A stretch of 21,655 bases of DNA from JAZQNC01 sp045536155 (lineage in GTDB: Bacteria > Bacillota > Clostridia > Oscillospirales > CAG-272), in NCBI GenBank assembly GCA_045536155.1, contig JAZSMZ010000073.1, positions 1-21,655 of the forward strand. Direction: 5' to 3'. This document shows, piece by piece, positions 1 through 7,533 of this stretch (within the stretch, counting starts at the first letter, position 1; every line of letters begins with the position of its first letter). The position numbers were made by a program, and so were the translations under genes. Under the pieces are notes generated by a model that saw only the letters and a program-made list of their open reading frames with translations, did no database searches and was not told where the DNA came from.

Positions 1-643
1 ATATACCAACGCCGGCAAATCGACCTTGACAAATTATCTTACCGGTGCGGGCATTCTGGCTGAGGACAAGCTTTTTGCAACTCTCGACCCCACCACCCGG
101 CGCTATTCGCTCCCCTGCGGTGAGGAGATACTTCTCACCGACACCGTCGGATTTATCCGCAATCTCCCCCATCACCTTGTAGAGGCATTCAAATCCACTC
201 TCGATGAGGTAAAGTACGCCGATATTGTCGTCGTGCTTATCGATGCATCCGATCCCGAGTATCTCAGCCATACCGCCGTCACCCGTGAGCTGCTTTTGCA
301 GCTTGATGCGGCATCGAAACCCGTACTCTACGTATTCAATAAGTGTGACCGCCAGGCGTTCGAGATCCCCCGCCTTATGGACATCCCAGCTTCCGATGCT
401 ATTTACATTTCGGCAAAAACGGGGCAGGGAGTTGATAAGCTCGTTTCCCGCCTTGAGGAGCTGGTGCTTGACGGAAAGCGAATGATCACCCTTCGCATTC
501 CCAATGCAAAGCAGGGCGCACTCAACACCGCCTATAGCTTTGCAACCGTTGTCGACGTCGAATATGGCGACGAATACGTCACCGCAAAAGTTATCGCCGA
601 CGAGCGCGCACGCGGCATGCTTCGCGAATATACCGTAAATTAA
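1..643 (+). CDS. hflX: GTPase HflX, C-terminal part (5' end outside window)
   Basis: This is the last 213 codons of an HflX-family ribosome-associated GTPase; the reading frame enters the window at base 2. Visible G motifs are TNAGKST (end of the G1/Walker A loop), DTVGFI (G3, the HflX-type form), NKCD (G4) and SAKTG (G5), followed by the short C-terminal alpha/beta domain typical of HflX. In the known family the protein binds the 50S subunit and splits or rescues stalled ribosomes, especially under heat stress. The N-terminal HflX domain is upstream of the window. A gap of about 130 bases separates it from ireB, which has its own promoter, so the two are probably separate units. No terminator hairpin was recognised after the stop. 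Confidence 0.95.
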   Translation, partial: YTNAGKSTLTNYLTGAGILAEDKLFATLDPTTRRYSLPCGEEILLTDTVGFIRNLPHHLVEAFKSTLDEVKYADIVVVLIDASDPEYLSHTAVTRELLLQLDAASKPVLYVFNKCDRQAFEIPRLMDIPASDAIYISAKTGQGVDKLVSRLEELVLDGKRMITLRIPNAKQGALNTAYSFATVVDVEYGDEYVTAKVIADERARGMLREYTVN

Positions 644-694
644 TACCTTTTTACCTCGTATTATTACATTATCATAACAAAATATCAAATATAC

Positions 695-723
695 TTGAAA
701 ATCATGTAAAAAGGCGATAAAAT
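695..723 (+). promoter_or_regulatory. Predicted sigma-A promoter of ireB
   Basis: TTGAAA at 695-700 and TAAAAT at 718-723 are separated by exactly 17 bases and lie about 50 bases before the ireB start. The surrounding intergenic DNA is AT-rich. Inferred from consensus only. Confidence 0.55.
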
Positions 724-772
724 AAAGTAAAGCGTTTAAAACGCAATTTGAACATGAAAGTGTGGTATTGAA

Positions 773-1024
773 ATGAACGAAAACGATAAGACGATAACTT
801 TTTCACTCGGAGACGAAAAAGATATTGAGATGAAGCGCATACTGCTTACCGTCTATTCGGCTCTTTCAGAAAAAGGATACCGCCCTTTGGATCAGATAGT
901 GGGATATATCCTTTCCGAGGACCCCACCTACATCACAAACCACAAAAACGCACGCGCTCTCATGCGTCGACTTGATCGCGATGAGCTGCTCAACGTTTTG
1001 GTAAAATACTATCTCGGACTTTAA
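773..1024 (+). CDS. ireB: IreB family regulatory phosphoprotein (UPF0297)
   Basis: An 83-residue protein with the typical IreB/YrzL pattern: a TITFSLGDE-like start, then ILLTVYSALSEKGY, QIVGYILSEDPTYI and the conserved end NARALMRRLDRDELLNVLVKYYL. The length matches the family. IreB is known from enterococci as a small cytoplasmic substrate of the Ser/Thr kinase IreK that influences cell-wall stress and cephalosporin tolerance. In many Firmicutes it sits between alaS and ruvX; here the neighbour is instead an aldo/keto reductase 32 bases downstream, probably co-transcribed. The Shine-Dalgarno is weak. Several Thr residues lie near the N terminus (TIT), the region phosphorylated in characterised homologues; phosphorylation here is inference. 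Confidence 0.93.
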   Translation: MNENDKTITFSLGDEKDIEMKRILLTVYSALSEKGYRPLDQIVGYILSEDPTYITNHKNARALMRRLDRDELLNVLVKYYLGL

Positions 1025-1056
1025 GGGCATAACTTTTTAAACAAAGGTTTTGAATA

Positions 1057-2031
1057 ATGGAATATGTCGCATTGGGGCGCGATGGGATAAAAGTGTCGCG
1101 TCTTTGTATCGGCTCGCTCACCGTCGGGCCTCTTCAGGCAAATCTGCCGATTGAAGAGGGTGCCGGTGTGCTTGCCTATGCCTTTGAACGGGGAATAAAT
1201 TTCACCGACACGGCACAGTATTACCGCAATTATGCCTATATAAAGCGTGCCATGCAGATATCGGGCAAGTACGATACCGTTATTTCCACAAAGACCTATG
1301 CCTACGACCGAAAGGGCGCAAAAGAGGCTTTTGAACAGGCCAGACGGGAGCTTGACCGCGACTATATAGATATTTTCATGCTGCACGAGCAGGAGAGCAT
1401 ACATACTCTTCGCGGCCACATGGAGGCCGCGGAATTTCTTTTCGAAATGCGCGAAAAGGGATATATCCGCTCGGTCGGTGTATCGATGCACCATATCGCG
1501 GCTGTAGAGGGAGTATGCGAGCTTTCGAAAATCTATCCCTTTTCTGTCATACACCCCATCTTCAATAAAGCCGGACTTGGTATCGCCGACGGCGATATTT
1601 CGAAGATGACCGAGGCGATGAAAAAAGCCAAAAGTACCGGAATTGGGGTATTCTCAATGAAGCCGCTGGGCGGAGGAAACCTGATAAAATCGGCATCCGA
1701 AGCACTCAATTTTGTGCTTGATGCAAAGTACGATGATGTGCTTCCTCTTTGCGATTCTGTTGCCGTGGGAATGCAATCGACAAAGGAGATTGATGCAAAT
1801 ATTTCCTTCTTTGAAAACCGATCCTTCGGAGATGCTGCGGATGAGCTGAAAAATAAGCGCCGCCGTCTGCATATCGAAGAATACTGCGAGGGATGCGGAA
1901 ACTGCGTAAGACGGTGTAATCAAAAGGCGTTATCCGTTGTTGAAGGAAAAGCGATTCTCAATTCCGACAAATGTGTGCTTTGCGGATATTGCTCTGCGGT
2001 TTGTCCGTTGTTTGCAATAAAGGTTTTATAA
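1057..2031 (+). CDS. Aldo/keto reductase with C-terminal ferredoxin domain
   Basis: A 324-residue protein. Residues about 1-270 form an aldo/keto reductase TIM barrel: LGRDGIKVSRLCIGSL at the start, TDTAQYY (catalytic Asp and Tyr region), ISTKTYA (catalytic Lys) and MLHEQES (catalytic His). The last 55 residues carry two 4Fe-4S motifs, CEGCGNCVRRCNQ and CVLCGYCSAVCP, so the enzyme is likely linked to ferredoxin- or flavin-type electron transfer rather than simple NADPH carbonyl reduction. This fused architecture is common in anaerobes and its substrates are mostly unknown. The gene starts 32 bases after ireB with only a weak AAAGG ribosome site and is followed by a strong terminator. The substrate cannot be read from the sequence. 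Confidence 0.92.
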   Translation: MEYVALGRDGIKVSRLCIGSLTVGPLQANLPIEEGAGVLAYAFERGINFTDTAQYYRNYAYIKRAMQISGKYDTVISTKTYAYDRKGAKEAFEQARRELDRDYIDIFMLHEQESIHTLRGHMEAAEFLFEMREKGYIRSVGVSMHHIAAVEGVCELSKIYPFSVIHPIFNKAGLGIADGDISKMTEAMKKAKSTGIGVFSMKPLGGGNLIKSASEALNFVLDAKYDDVLPLCDSVAVGMQSTKEIDANISFFENRSFGDAADELKNKRRRLHIEEYCEGCGNCVRRCNQKALSVVEGKAILNSDKCVLCGYCSAVCPLFAIKVL

Positions 2032-2041
2032 GTTAATATCG

Positions 2042-2078
2042 GGAGAATGCATAAAAACGATTTATGTATTCTCCTTTT
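2042..2078 (+). terminator. Rho-independent terminator after the aldo/keto reductase
   Basis: A 14-bp stem (GGAGAATGCATAAA pairing with TTTATGTATTCTCC, one G-T pair) with a 5-base loop, followed by TTTT. It lies directly downstream of the reductase stop codon. Confidence 0.85.
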
Positions 2079-2100
2079 GTCATTATATACATATTTTTAC

Positions 2101-2129
2101 TTGACTTTGTCGGAAAAGAGACTTATAAT
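2101..2129 (+). promoter_or_regulatory. Predicted sigma-A promoter of the CAP-domain lipoprotein gene
   Basis: TTGACT at 2101-2106 and a perfect TATAAT at 2124-2129 have a 17-base spacer, about 50 bases before the start codon. The ribosome site GTGAGG lies at about 2166-2171. Confidence 0.7.
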
Positions 2130-2178
2130 TATAGTATATCGTTTCCAACTTGTATTACATCAAAAGTGAGGAATAACA

Positions 2179-3822
2179 ATGAAATTTAAACGTTTATTGC
2201 TTGTTGTGTTTGCTGTGATCATGATTGCCGCGCTGGCATCATGTGACAACAACACCGACATTCCCGATGACGTCGTTACAGACGATCAGGGCAATGTGCA
2301 CACACACAGCTATACCGAAAAGATAGAAAGAGCTGCAAGCTGCTCGGATGAAGGTGTCCGTCTTTATATCTGCGATTGCGGCGACAGCCATACACAGGTA
2401 ATTGAAAAGACAGCACACAGCTGGCTTGCTGCCGATTGCGAATATCCCAAGAGATGCGCAGTATGCGGAGAGACCGAGGGCGAGGCCAAGGGTCATAGCT
2501 ACTCCGAATCCGACTGCGAAAATCCCGCGACCTGCGCAAACTGCGGACTTACAGAGGGCGAAGCTGTCGGACATACATGGGTGGATGCCAACTGCACTAC
2601 ACCCAAGACCTGCTCTGTTTGCGGCAAGACCGACGGAGATCAGTTAAAGCACAGCTGGCAGAAGGCAAATTGCCAGAGCCCGATGAAGTGCACTCTTTGC
2701 GGCGTTACAAGCGGCGAAAAGGGCGACCATGTCTGGCTTGAGGCGGATTGTGAAAATCCCGTCAGATGCGCATATTGCGGCGTTACCAACGGCGATCAGC
2801 TCGGGCATAAGCTTGCAGGCGGTGACTGCAGAACATCGCCCAAGTGCACCGTATGCGGCGAGATCGTCGAGGGAGCAGCTCAGCATTCGTGGAAGGTTGC
2901 CGACTGCACAAATCCCCAGACCTGTACCGTGTGCGGAATGACCGTAAGCACACCTCTCGGACACAGTTGGATAGCAGCCACCTGCCAGTCTCCCGAAAAG
3001 TGCGATGTCTGCGGTGAAACACGCGGCGAGGTTTCTAATCACGTTTACGTAAACGGCAAGTGCAAATATTGCTCGAAGGATGACGAGATCGCCATAGGCG
3101 AGGCTGATATCGTCTTCTCGGACGGCAGAACTCTTTCTGTTAACGAAAATTATAACGAGGTTATCAAGCGTTGGGGAAATCCCGAGCAGAAATTGACCGA
3201 AAAGTATGTTGACGGAGAAATAGATAATCTGGTTTATATCGGCGAATATCTCGTAATTCTCCGTTTCGATCACCTCAGACTCAAGGGTGTTTTCACTGTT
3301 GATAAGGACGTCAGAGCAAACGAGGACGTTTTTAACAAGCAGATTTATGCAGATACTCTCGGCCGCAAAGGCATCTGGGCGCGTTATTTCACGGCAGACG
3401 GCTTTACAGGCGGCTTTGAGGGACTTCAGAGCTACAAAGAGACCGAACTGCTGATGTGCTATATTAACAACGCCATCAGAAATATCAACGGACTTAACGG
3501 TGTATATTACAGCGAGGAAGTGTCCGAAGTTGCAAGAAAACACAGCCAGGATATGGCCAAGCGTGACTACTTTGATCACGTCACTCCCGAAGGCAACGGA
3601 CCTGATTATCGTTTGAATAAGGGCGGCGTAAATTGGTATGTTTGCGGCGAGAATATCGTTGCCGGATACAGAGATATGTTTGGTGCCATGAATGCATGGT
3701 ATAATTCCGAAGGGCACAGAAGCAATATGCTCGACAGCAGATATGAATATATCGGCATGGCCATAGCATACGATTCCCCCGATAAGTACGAGTGGTACGT
3801 AACTCAGAACTTTATAGGCTAA
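2179..3822 (+). CDS. Lipoprotein with eight Cys-rich tandem repeats, CAP-associated region and CAP (SCP-like) domain
   Basis: A 547-residue exported protein. Residues 1-22 are a lipoprotein signal (MKFKRLL, hydrophobic core, lipobox LASC with Cys22). A divergent first unit follows, then eight consecutive 26-residue repeats (residues 80-287) of pattern H-x-W-x5-C-x5-C-x2-C-G-x-T-x-G, then a half repeat. Residues about 305-410 resemble the region that precedes CAP domains in Firmicutes, with GWGNP-like RWGNPEQ. Residues about 423-547 are a CAP/SCP domain with DYFDH, CGENI and WYNSEGHRSNML, the conserved His/Glu cavity motifs. It should be anchored outside the membrane. Function is unknown; the repeats could bind metal or a surface ligand. 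The gene has its own promoter and looks monocistronic. Confidence 0.9.
   Translation: MKFKRLLLVVFAVIMIAALASCDNNTDIPDDVVTDDQGNVHTHSYTEKIERAASCSDEGVRLYICDCGDSHTQVIEKTAHSWLAADCEYPKRCAVCGETEGEAKGHSYSESDCENPATCANCGLTEGEAVGHTWVDANCTTPKTCSVCGKTDGDQLKHSWQKANCQSPMKCTLCGVTSGEKGDHVWLEADCENPVRCAYCGVTNGDQLGHKLAGGDCRTSPKCTVCGEIVEGAAQHSWKVADCTNPQTCTVCGMTVSTPLGHSWIAATCQSPEKCDVCGETRGEVSNHVYVNGKCKYCSKDDEIAIGEADIVFSDGRTLSVNENYNEVIKRWGNPEQKLTEKYVDGEIDNLVYIGEYLVILRFDHLRLKGVFTVDKDVRANEDVFNKQIYADTLGRKGIWARYFTADGFTGGFEGLQSYKETELLMCYINNAIRNINGLNGVYYSEEVSEVARKHSQDMAKRDYFDHVTPEGNGPDYRLNKGGVNWYVCGENIVAGYRDMFGAMNAWYNSEGHRSNMLDSRYEYIGMAIAYDSPDKYEWYVTQNFIG
2416..3039 (+). repeat. Eight in-frame 78-bp tandem repeats coding for a C-x5-C-x2-C-G motif
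   Basis: The period is exactly 78 bases (26 codons) for eight units, each beginning with a His codon and carrying three Cys codons. The units have diverged at the DNA level, so this is old domain duplication rather than a recent slippage array. Similar HSW...C..CG repeats are familiar in gut Firmicute surface proteins. Confidence 0.9.
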
Positions 3823-3893
3823 GGTAATTGAATAAAAAATCCCACAAACCTTTTCTCTGTTGTTCCAAGCGGAGAATTTAAGGCGTAAAATTT

Positions 3894-3937
3894 CGGCAGA
3901 GAAAACACTTGTTTTCTCTGCCGATTTGTGGTATAAT
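3894..3937 (+). promoter_or_regulatory. Perfect 13-bp hairpin overlapping a predicted promoter
   Basis: CGGCAGAGAAAAC (3894-3906) pairs perfectly with 3911-3923 across a 4-base loop. TTGTTT at 3909-3914 and TATAAT at 3932-3937 are 17 bases apart, so the right arm of the hairpin is also the spacer of a promoter reading toward the acetyltransferase. It could alternatively terminate the lipoprotein transcript, though it lacks a clean T-run. Confidence 0.45.
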
Positions 3938-3947
3938 GGGGCTAACG

Positions 3948-4085
3948 AAAAGCCTCCCTCCGAGAGGGAGGGGGACCGCGATAGCGGTGGAAGGAGCTTG
4001 CGTGACTTTAGGCTTGTGATAACCTCATTGTAACGTGCCCTCCCTCAGTCGCCTACGGCGCCAGCCCCCTCCCGAGGGAGCCTTT
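3948..4085. repeat. MITE/REP-like palindromic repeat element
   Basis: Two related units face each other. The left begins AAAGCCTCCCTCCGAGAGGG; the right, read on the minus strand, begins AAAGGCTCCCTCGGGAGGGG. Each is followed by a small GC-rich hairpin (left CCGCGATAGCGG; right, minus strand, GGCGCCGTAGGC) and then an imperfect GGAAGGAG or TGAGGGAG. Elements of this kind are dispersed intergenic repeats in many Clostridia genomes. The minus-strand open frame across it (4025-4249) looks spurious. Confidence 0.7.
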
Positions 4086-4114
4086 GGACGCGCTCGTGCA
4101 TCTTTAGGGGTATA

Positions 4115-4146
4115 GGCTTTGCCCGAAGCCTTTGTAATACAAAGGC
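4115..4146 (+). other. Two mutually exclusive short hairpins upstream of the acetyltransferase
   Basis: GGCTT/AAGCC (4115-4130) and GCCTTTG/CAAAGGC (4128-4146, 7 bp perfect, 5-base loop) share bases 4128-4130 and cannot both form. A TATAAT at 4185-4190 lies downstream without a good -35, so it is uncertain whether these are transcribed. The rest of 4147-4237 shows only this -10 and the ribosome site GGAGG at 4225-4229. Confidence 0.35.
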
Positions 4147-4237
4147 GAAAATGGCGATAAAACAGAACGATAAATAAGAATTTGTATAATACCAAAGTAA
4201 GGAAAATTTCAGGATACAATATTTGGAGGTAACAAAA

Positions 4238-4867
4238 ATGACCGAACACGAAAAAATGTTAGCGGGATATTTAATTTACGACCCGTTCACGGAAGGGATG
4301 CCCGAAGAGCGAACAAAGGCACATCGTCTATGCAAATTATATAATGATACATTTGAAACGGAAGTAGAGAAACGCAAGGAAATCTTGGATGAGCTATTGC
4401 CGAATAAAGGCGAAAATGTCTATTTGCAAGGACCTATTTATTTTGATTTTGGAACTAATATTTCCATGGGCGACAATAGTTATGCGAATTTTAATTTTAC
4501 AGTGTTGGATGAGGGAAACGTTACGATTGGCAAGTCGGTGTTTATCGGACCAAATGTTGTGATGGCAACTGCAATTCATCCACTGTGTTATGAGGATAGA
4601 AATTCATTTTTTAATACAAAAACAGGTGCGGTTACCAATTTAGAATATACTGCGCCAATTACTATTGAAGATAATTGTTGGATTGCGGCAAGTGTTACAA
4701 TTTGTGGCGGTGTAACAATAGGAGAGGGGTGCGTGATTGGTGCAGGGAGTGTCGTGACAAAAGATATTCCACCACATAGTCTGGCAGTTGGAAATCCTTG
4801 TCGTGTGATTCGTCAAATTACAGATGCAGATAGATTATCTGCACATCCAGAACTTTATGCAGATTAA
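4238..4867 (+). CDS. Sugar O-acetyltransferase, hexapeptide-repeat (maltose/galactoside acetyltransferase, Maa/LacA type)
   Basis: A 209-residue cytoplasmic acyltransferase, using acetyl-CoA to acetylate a sugar hydroxyl by family precedent. An N-terminal Maa-type helical region (residues about 5-60, KMLAGYLIYDP...AHRLCKLYND) precedes a left-handed beta-helix with hexapeptide repeats: VTIGKSVFIGPNV, APITIEDNCWIAASVTICGG, VTIGEGCVIGAGSVVTKDIP. The catalytic His is in ATAIHPL, and the end AVGNPCRVI is typical. ATG at 4238 is chosen because GGAGG lies 8 bases upstream; the frame is open to TTG at 4223, but that codon overlaps the ribosome site. Codon third positions are markedly AT-richer than in neighbouring genes, and it sits between inverted repeats, suggesting recent acquisition. 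Exact substrate unknown. Confidence 0.9.
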   Translation: MTEHEKMLAGYLIYDPFTEGMPEERTKAHRLCKLYNDTFETEVEKRKEILDELLPNKGENVYLQGPIYFDFGTNISMGDNSYANFNFTVLDEGNVTIGKSVFIGPNVVMATAIHPLCYEDRNSFFNTKTGAVTNLEYTAPITIEDNCWIAASVTICGGVTIGEGCVIGAGSVVTKDIPPHSLAVGNPCRVIRQITDADRLSAHPELYAD

Positions 4868-4959
4868 TCACTTTAGGAAATTATGAAAGAAGCAATCGCT
4901 AATGTATCGTGAAACAGAAAGTCATTAGCTATACCAATTCCAATTTATCGAATAGCAAA

Positions 4960-4986
4960 CCCCAACAGACCGCAAATCTGTCGGGG
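4960..4986 (+). terminator. Probable terminator hairpin after the acetyltransferase
   Basis: CCCCAACAGA pairs with TCTGTCGGGG (one mismatch) across a 7-base loop; an AT-rich stretch with TTATTTT follows. The rest of 4868-5076 contains the right inverted-repeat end and no recognisable gene. Confidence 0.55.
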
Positions 4987-5076
4987 CTCATTATTTTACT
5001 GCAGAGCAAATTTGTAATATTGTGATTTCTCCGCTAAGGACATCACGCTTTTGGCTTGTGGGATTTTTATTTGTTT

Positions 5077-5685
5077 TTAATCTTCTTCATAGGGGCGTAC
5101 ACGAAGAGTTGCCCCAATTGATTCGCATATTTTGCGGCACAGTTCCTGCTCTTCCTTGCTTGTAACAACGTCAACGACCGACATAACCACCTCGTCAACG
5201 TATTTTGTGCAATCCTTGGCAAAGCTCAGCATTGCATCGTACGAGTCGATTCCAAAGCACGGATTGACTGCTTTAAAATAATCCTCTTTGTTGCTGGCAT
5301 TAAGGCTTATCGACACTGAGTCGATAAGTCCCTTCAGACGGTGCGCAGTTTTTTGCTTGCAGATAAGGTCGGCAAGTCCGTTCGTGTTAATACGGATCTT
5401 TTTATCACTCTTTGATCTGATATAAGAAGCCACCTGCAAAAGATCGTCCAATCGCTCGGTGGGCTCACCGTATCCGCAAAATACGATCTCGTCGTATTTT
5501 GCAAGATCACGGCTGTCAATGCTTTCGCATACCTCGTCAACGGTAGGCTCTCTGCCAAGCCAGAGCGAGCTTGAATTGAAAACGTGATCCTTGTTGTTCC
5601 TTAAGCAAAACACGCAGTTGCAGGGACATCTGTTGGTCATGTTTATGTAAAGAGTATTTCTTCCTTCATAGGTAATGGTCATCAT
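5077..5685 (-). CDS. Radical SAM protein, TatD family-associated
   Basis: A 202-residue small radical SAM protein. The N terminus is TITYEGRNTLYINMTNRC and carries the cluster motif CPCNCVFCLRN, which contains C-x3-C-x2-C for the SAM-binding 4Fe-4S cluster. FCGYGEPTERLDDL is the GGE-like SAM-binding strand, and RINTNGLADL and SVSISLNA are typical later strands. This pattern fits the family often encoded beside TatD nucleases (TIGR04038-like), but no tatD is in this window. Its reaction is unknown. The frame is open back to 5763, but the ATG at 5685 follows GGAGAG at 5693-5698 with good spacing and restores the usual family start. The stop codon lies a few bases from the end of the 3831-5071 inverted-repeat segment. 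Confidence 0.88.
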   Translation of the reverse strand: MMTITYEGRNTLYINMTNRCPCNCVFCLRNNKDHVFNSSSLWLGREPTVDEVCESIDSRDLAKYDEIVFCGYGEPTERLDDLLQVASYIRSKSDKKIRINTNGLADLICKQKTAHRLKGLIDSVSISLNASNKEDYFKAVNPCFGIDSYDAMLSFAKDCTKYVDEVVMSVVDVVTSKEEQELCRKICESIGATLRVRPYEED

Positions 5686-5734
5686 ATCTCGGCTCTCCAA
5701 TAGTTTTTTTAGATGCTTCACAAGCCACAGCGCT

Positions 5735-5763
5735 ATTATAGCACAAGGACGGCAGAATATCAA
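5735..5763 (-). promoter_or_regulatory. Predicted sigma-A promoter of the radical SAM gene
   Basis: On the minus strand TTGATA (5758-5763), a 17-base spacer and a perfect TATAAT (5735-5740) lie about 50 bases before the start at 5685. This also argues against the longer start at 5763. Confidence 0.75.
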
Positions 5764-5771
5764 GGGAAAAT

Positions 5772-5811
5772 AAAGACAGGGCAGGATCAGTTGATCGCTG
5801 CACCCGTCTTT
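5772..5811 (-). terminator. Terminator-like hairpin after fakA
   Basis: On the minus strand AAAGACGGGTGCAG pairs with CTGCCCTGTCTTT with one bulge and one mismatch; an inner GATCAACTGATC extends the stem. ATTTTCCC follows. It lies just past the fakA stop codon and before the radical SAM promoter. Confidence 0.6.
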
Positions 5812-5826
5812 GATTTATATATTATT

Positions 5827-7509
5827 TTATTCAGCTGTAAAAATGTAAGGATGAATATCCTGACCGCCGTCAACAAAGTAAACTTCAACGTCGGGCAGAT
5901 GCTCCGAAAGAAGGGCGGAGAGCTCTTCGCGATCGCTTTCGTCGGCATCAAGGCCGCAAAAAACGGTCAGCATATAGCGATCTCCCTCGGCAAAGATGTG
6001 CTTTGCCAGTTCGAGAGCGGCAATGTTTTTGCTCGGCTTCGATGTGATGATCTTTTTGCCGACGTATCCGATAAACTCGCCGTCGGTGATCTGCACACCG
6101 TTGAGGTTTGCATCGCGCACTGCGGGAGAGATGTATCCGCAGCTTATCGCGGCCATCGCCTCTTCGATCTGCGATTTGAGAAGCTCGGGAGAGGGGGATT
6201 CGGGATCAAATGCCATAGCGCCGACGTATCCCATGCCGAGATTCTTGCTTTCCATTACGTGGACGGTTGCCTTTTCGTATATATCTCTTGCCTGGCAGGC
6301 GGCCATATAGATGTTGCCGTTGTTGGGGAAGACGAAAATATGCTCGGCTGAGATCTTGTCAAATGCCTCGATAAAATCGGCGGTGGAAGGATTGTTGGTC
6401 TGTCCGCCGTCGACGATCTCGTCGACTCCGAGCTCCTTGAATGCGCTCTTAAGACCTGCGCCTACGCAAACGCTGACCATGCCGTATTTCTTTTTCTCGG
6501 CGGCCTTCTGCTCGGCGATGACCTCGCTGTGTTGAAGCGACATGTTTTCTATCTTAACGGTGAGGAATTCGCCGTATCGGCGGCAGAATTCGAGCACCTT
6601 TTCGGGCGTCTTCGTATGGACGTGAATCTTTACGATGGTATTGTCCTTTACGGCCACTATCGAATCACCGATGGTGGAAAGATAGTCGGTAATGATCTTC
6701 TGATCAAAGGTGAATACGTCGGTCTTTGAGTGCTGGAGCTGAAGAAGAAGCTCGGTGCAGTAACCGTATACCATCTCGCTGTCAGCAGTGAATGCAGCGA
6801 AGGATACAGCAGGCTTTTTGGCACTCAAAAGACGGTCGTCTGCAGTCGATTCGATCTCAACTCCGCGAAGGACCTTGTCAAATCCCTCGGCGATAAAGAG
6901 AAGACCTGCTCCGCCGCTGTCAACCACACCTGCTTCCTTCAAAACGGAAAGAAGCTCGGGGGTGCGCTCGAGAGAGGAGTGCATCTGTTCTTTAAGGCTG
7001 GAAAAGAGCTCGGTGATATCTTCGTATTCGTCTACGTGCGCTACGGTGTATTCAACGGCCTCGCGTGCAACGGTGAGTATTGTTCCCTCGGTAGGAGTCA
7101 TAACGGCCTTGTAGGCCTTTTCAACGCCCATCTGGAGCGACTGGGCAATTATCTGCGCGTTTGCCTGCTTGTAGGGGGAAAGTCCCTTTGCAACGCCGCT
7201 GAAGAACTGGGAGAGAATTACTCCCGAATTGCCTCTTGCGCCGAGCAGCATACCGTGTGCGAATGCCTCAACGACGTCGGAAAGATCGGCGTCACGAAGA
7301 TCGGAGATGGCGTCAACGCCTCCGCCGATAGTCATATACATGTTGTCGCCGGTATCGCCGTCGGGAACAGGGAAGACGTTGAGGTTGTTTACCGCATCAA
7401 CGTTGGCACGGAGATTGTCGGCGCCTCCCTTTACCATTTTGGCGAACAGCGCACCGTCTATAACGCTGTCGGCGGGCAAAACCGCCTGATCGAAATTGTT
7501 CTTGTCCAT
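5827..7509 (-). CDS. fakA: Fatty acid kinase ATP-binding subunit FakA (DAK2 domain, YloV family)
   Basis: A 560-residue protein. Residues about 17-215 are a DAK2 (dihydroxyacetone kinase-like) domain with NVFPVPDGDTGDNM (the nucleotide/Mg-binding Asp motif) and GARGNSGVILSQF. The middle and C-terminal domains are those of FakA/YloV (HVHTKTPEKVLEF, FPNNGNIYMAA). By family knowledge FakA phosphorylates exogenous or recycled fatty acids presented by a FakB (DegV) partner, giving acyl-phosphate for membrane lipid synthesis. The gene starts 24 bases after a degV/fakB gene, with AGGAAAG upstream of its ATG, so partner subunits are co-transcribed. Length is normal. Long antisense frames opposite it result from codon bias. 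Confidence 0.92.
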   Translation of the reverse strand: MDKNNFDQAVLPADSVIDGALFAKMVKGGADNLRANVDAVNNLNVFPVPDGDTGDNMYMTIGGGVDAISDLRDADLSDVVEAFAHGMLLGARGNSGVILSQFFSGVAKGLSPYKQANAQIIAQSLQMGVEKAYKAVMTPTEGTILTVAREAVEYTVAHVDEYEDITELFSSLKEQMHSSLERTPELLSVLKEAGVVDSGGAGLLFIAEGFDKVLRGVEIESTADDRLLSAKKPAVSFAAFTADSEMVYGYCTELLLQLQHSKTDVFTFDQKIITDYLSTIGDSIVAVKDNTIVKIHVHTKTPEKVLEFCRRYGEFLTVKIENMSLQHSEVIAEQKAAEKKKYGMVSVCVGAGLKSAFKELGVDEIVDGGQTNNPSTADFIEAFDKISAEHIFVFPNNGNIYMAACQARDIYEKATVHVMESKNLGMGYVGAMAFDPESPSPELLKSQIEEAMAAISCGYISPAVRDANLNGVQITDGEFIGYVGKKIITSKPSKNIAALELAKHIFAEGDRYMLTVFCGLDADESDREELSALLSEHLPDVEVYFVDGGQDIHPYIFTAE

Positions 7510-7533
7510 AATATCAATACGCTTTCCTTAATG

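Larger units (their letters stand above)
3831..5071. mobile_element. Possible inserted segment with about 46-bp imperfect terminal inverted repeats
   Basis: The left end AATAAAAAATCCCACAAACC (3831-3850) matches the reverse complement of the right end GGCTTGTGGGATTTTTATT (5053-5071) with one indel and one substitution. A second block, AGCGGAGAA at 3868-3876 and its complement TTCTCCGCT at 5027-5035, sits at the same 17-base distance from the first block on both sides. The segment contains the palindromic repeat at 3948-4085 and an AT-rich acetyltransferase, and abuts the stop codon of the next gene. No transposase and no clear target duplication were seen, so it may be a non-autonomous element or a recombined cassette. 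Confidence 0.4.

Noticed and set aside
2416..3039. Regular 78-base repeats suggestive of an array
   Set aside because: They are in-frame coding repeats with diverged DNA and no spacers, so not CRISPR.
2644..3717. A 357-codon open frame antisense to the lipoprotein
   Set aside because: It exists because the repeats and codon bias exclude stops on the other strand; no ribosome site or recognisable protein.
4025..4249. A 74-codon minus-strand open frame before the acetyltransferase
   Set aside because: It is produced by the palindromic repeat element (Arg-rich end) and has no ribosome site or homology pattern.
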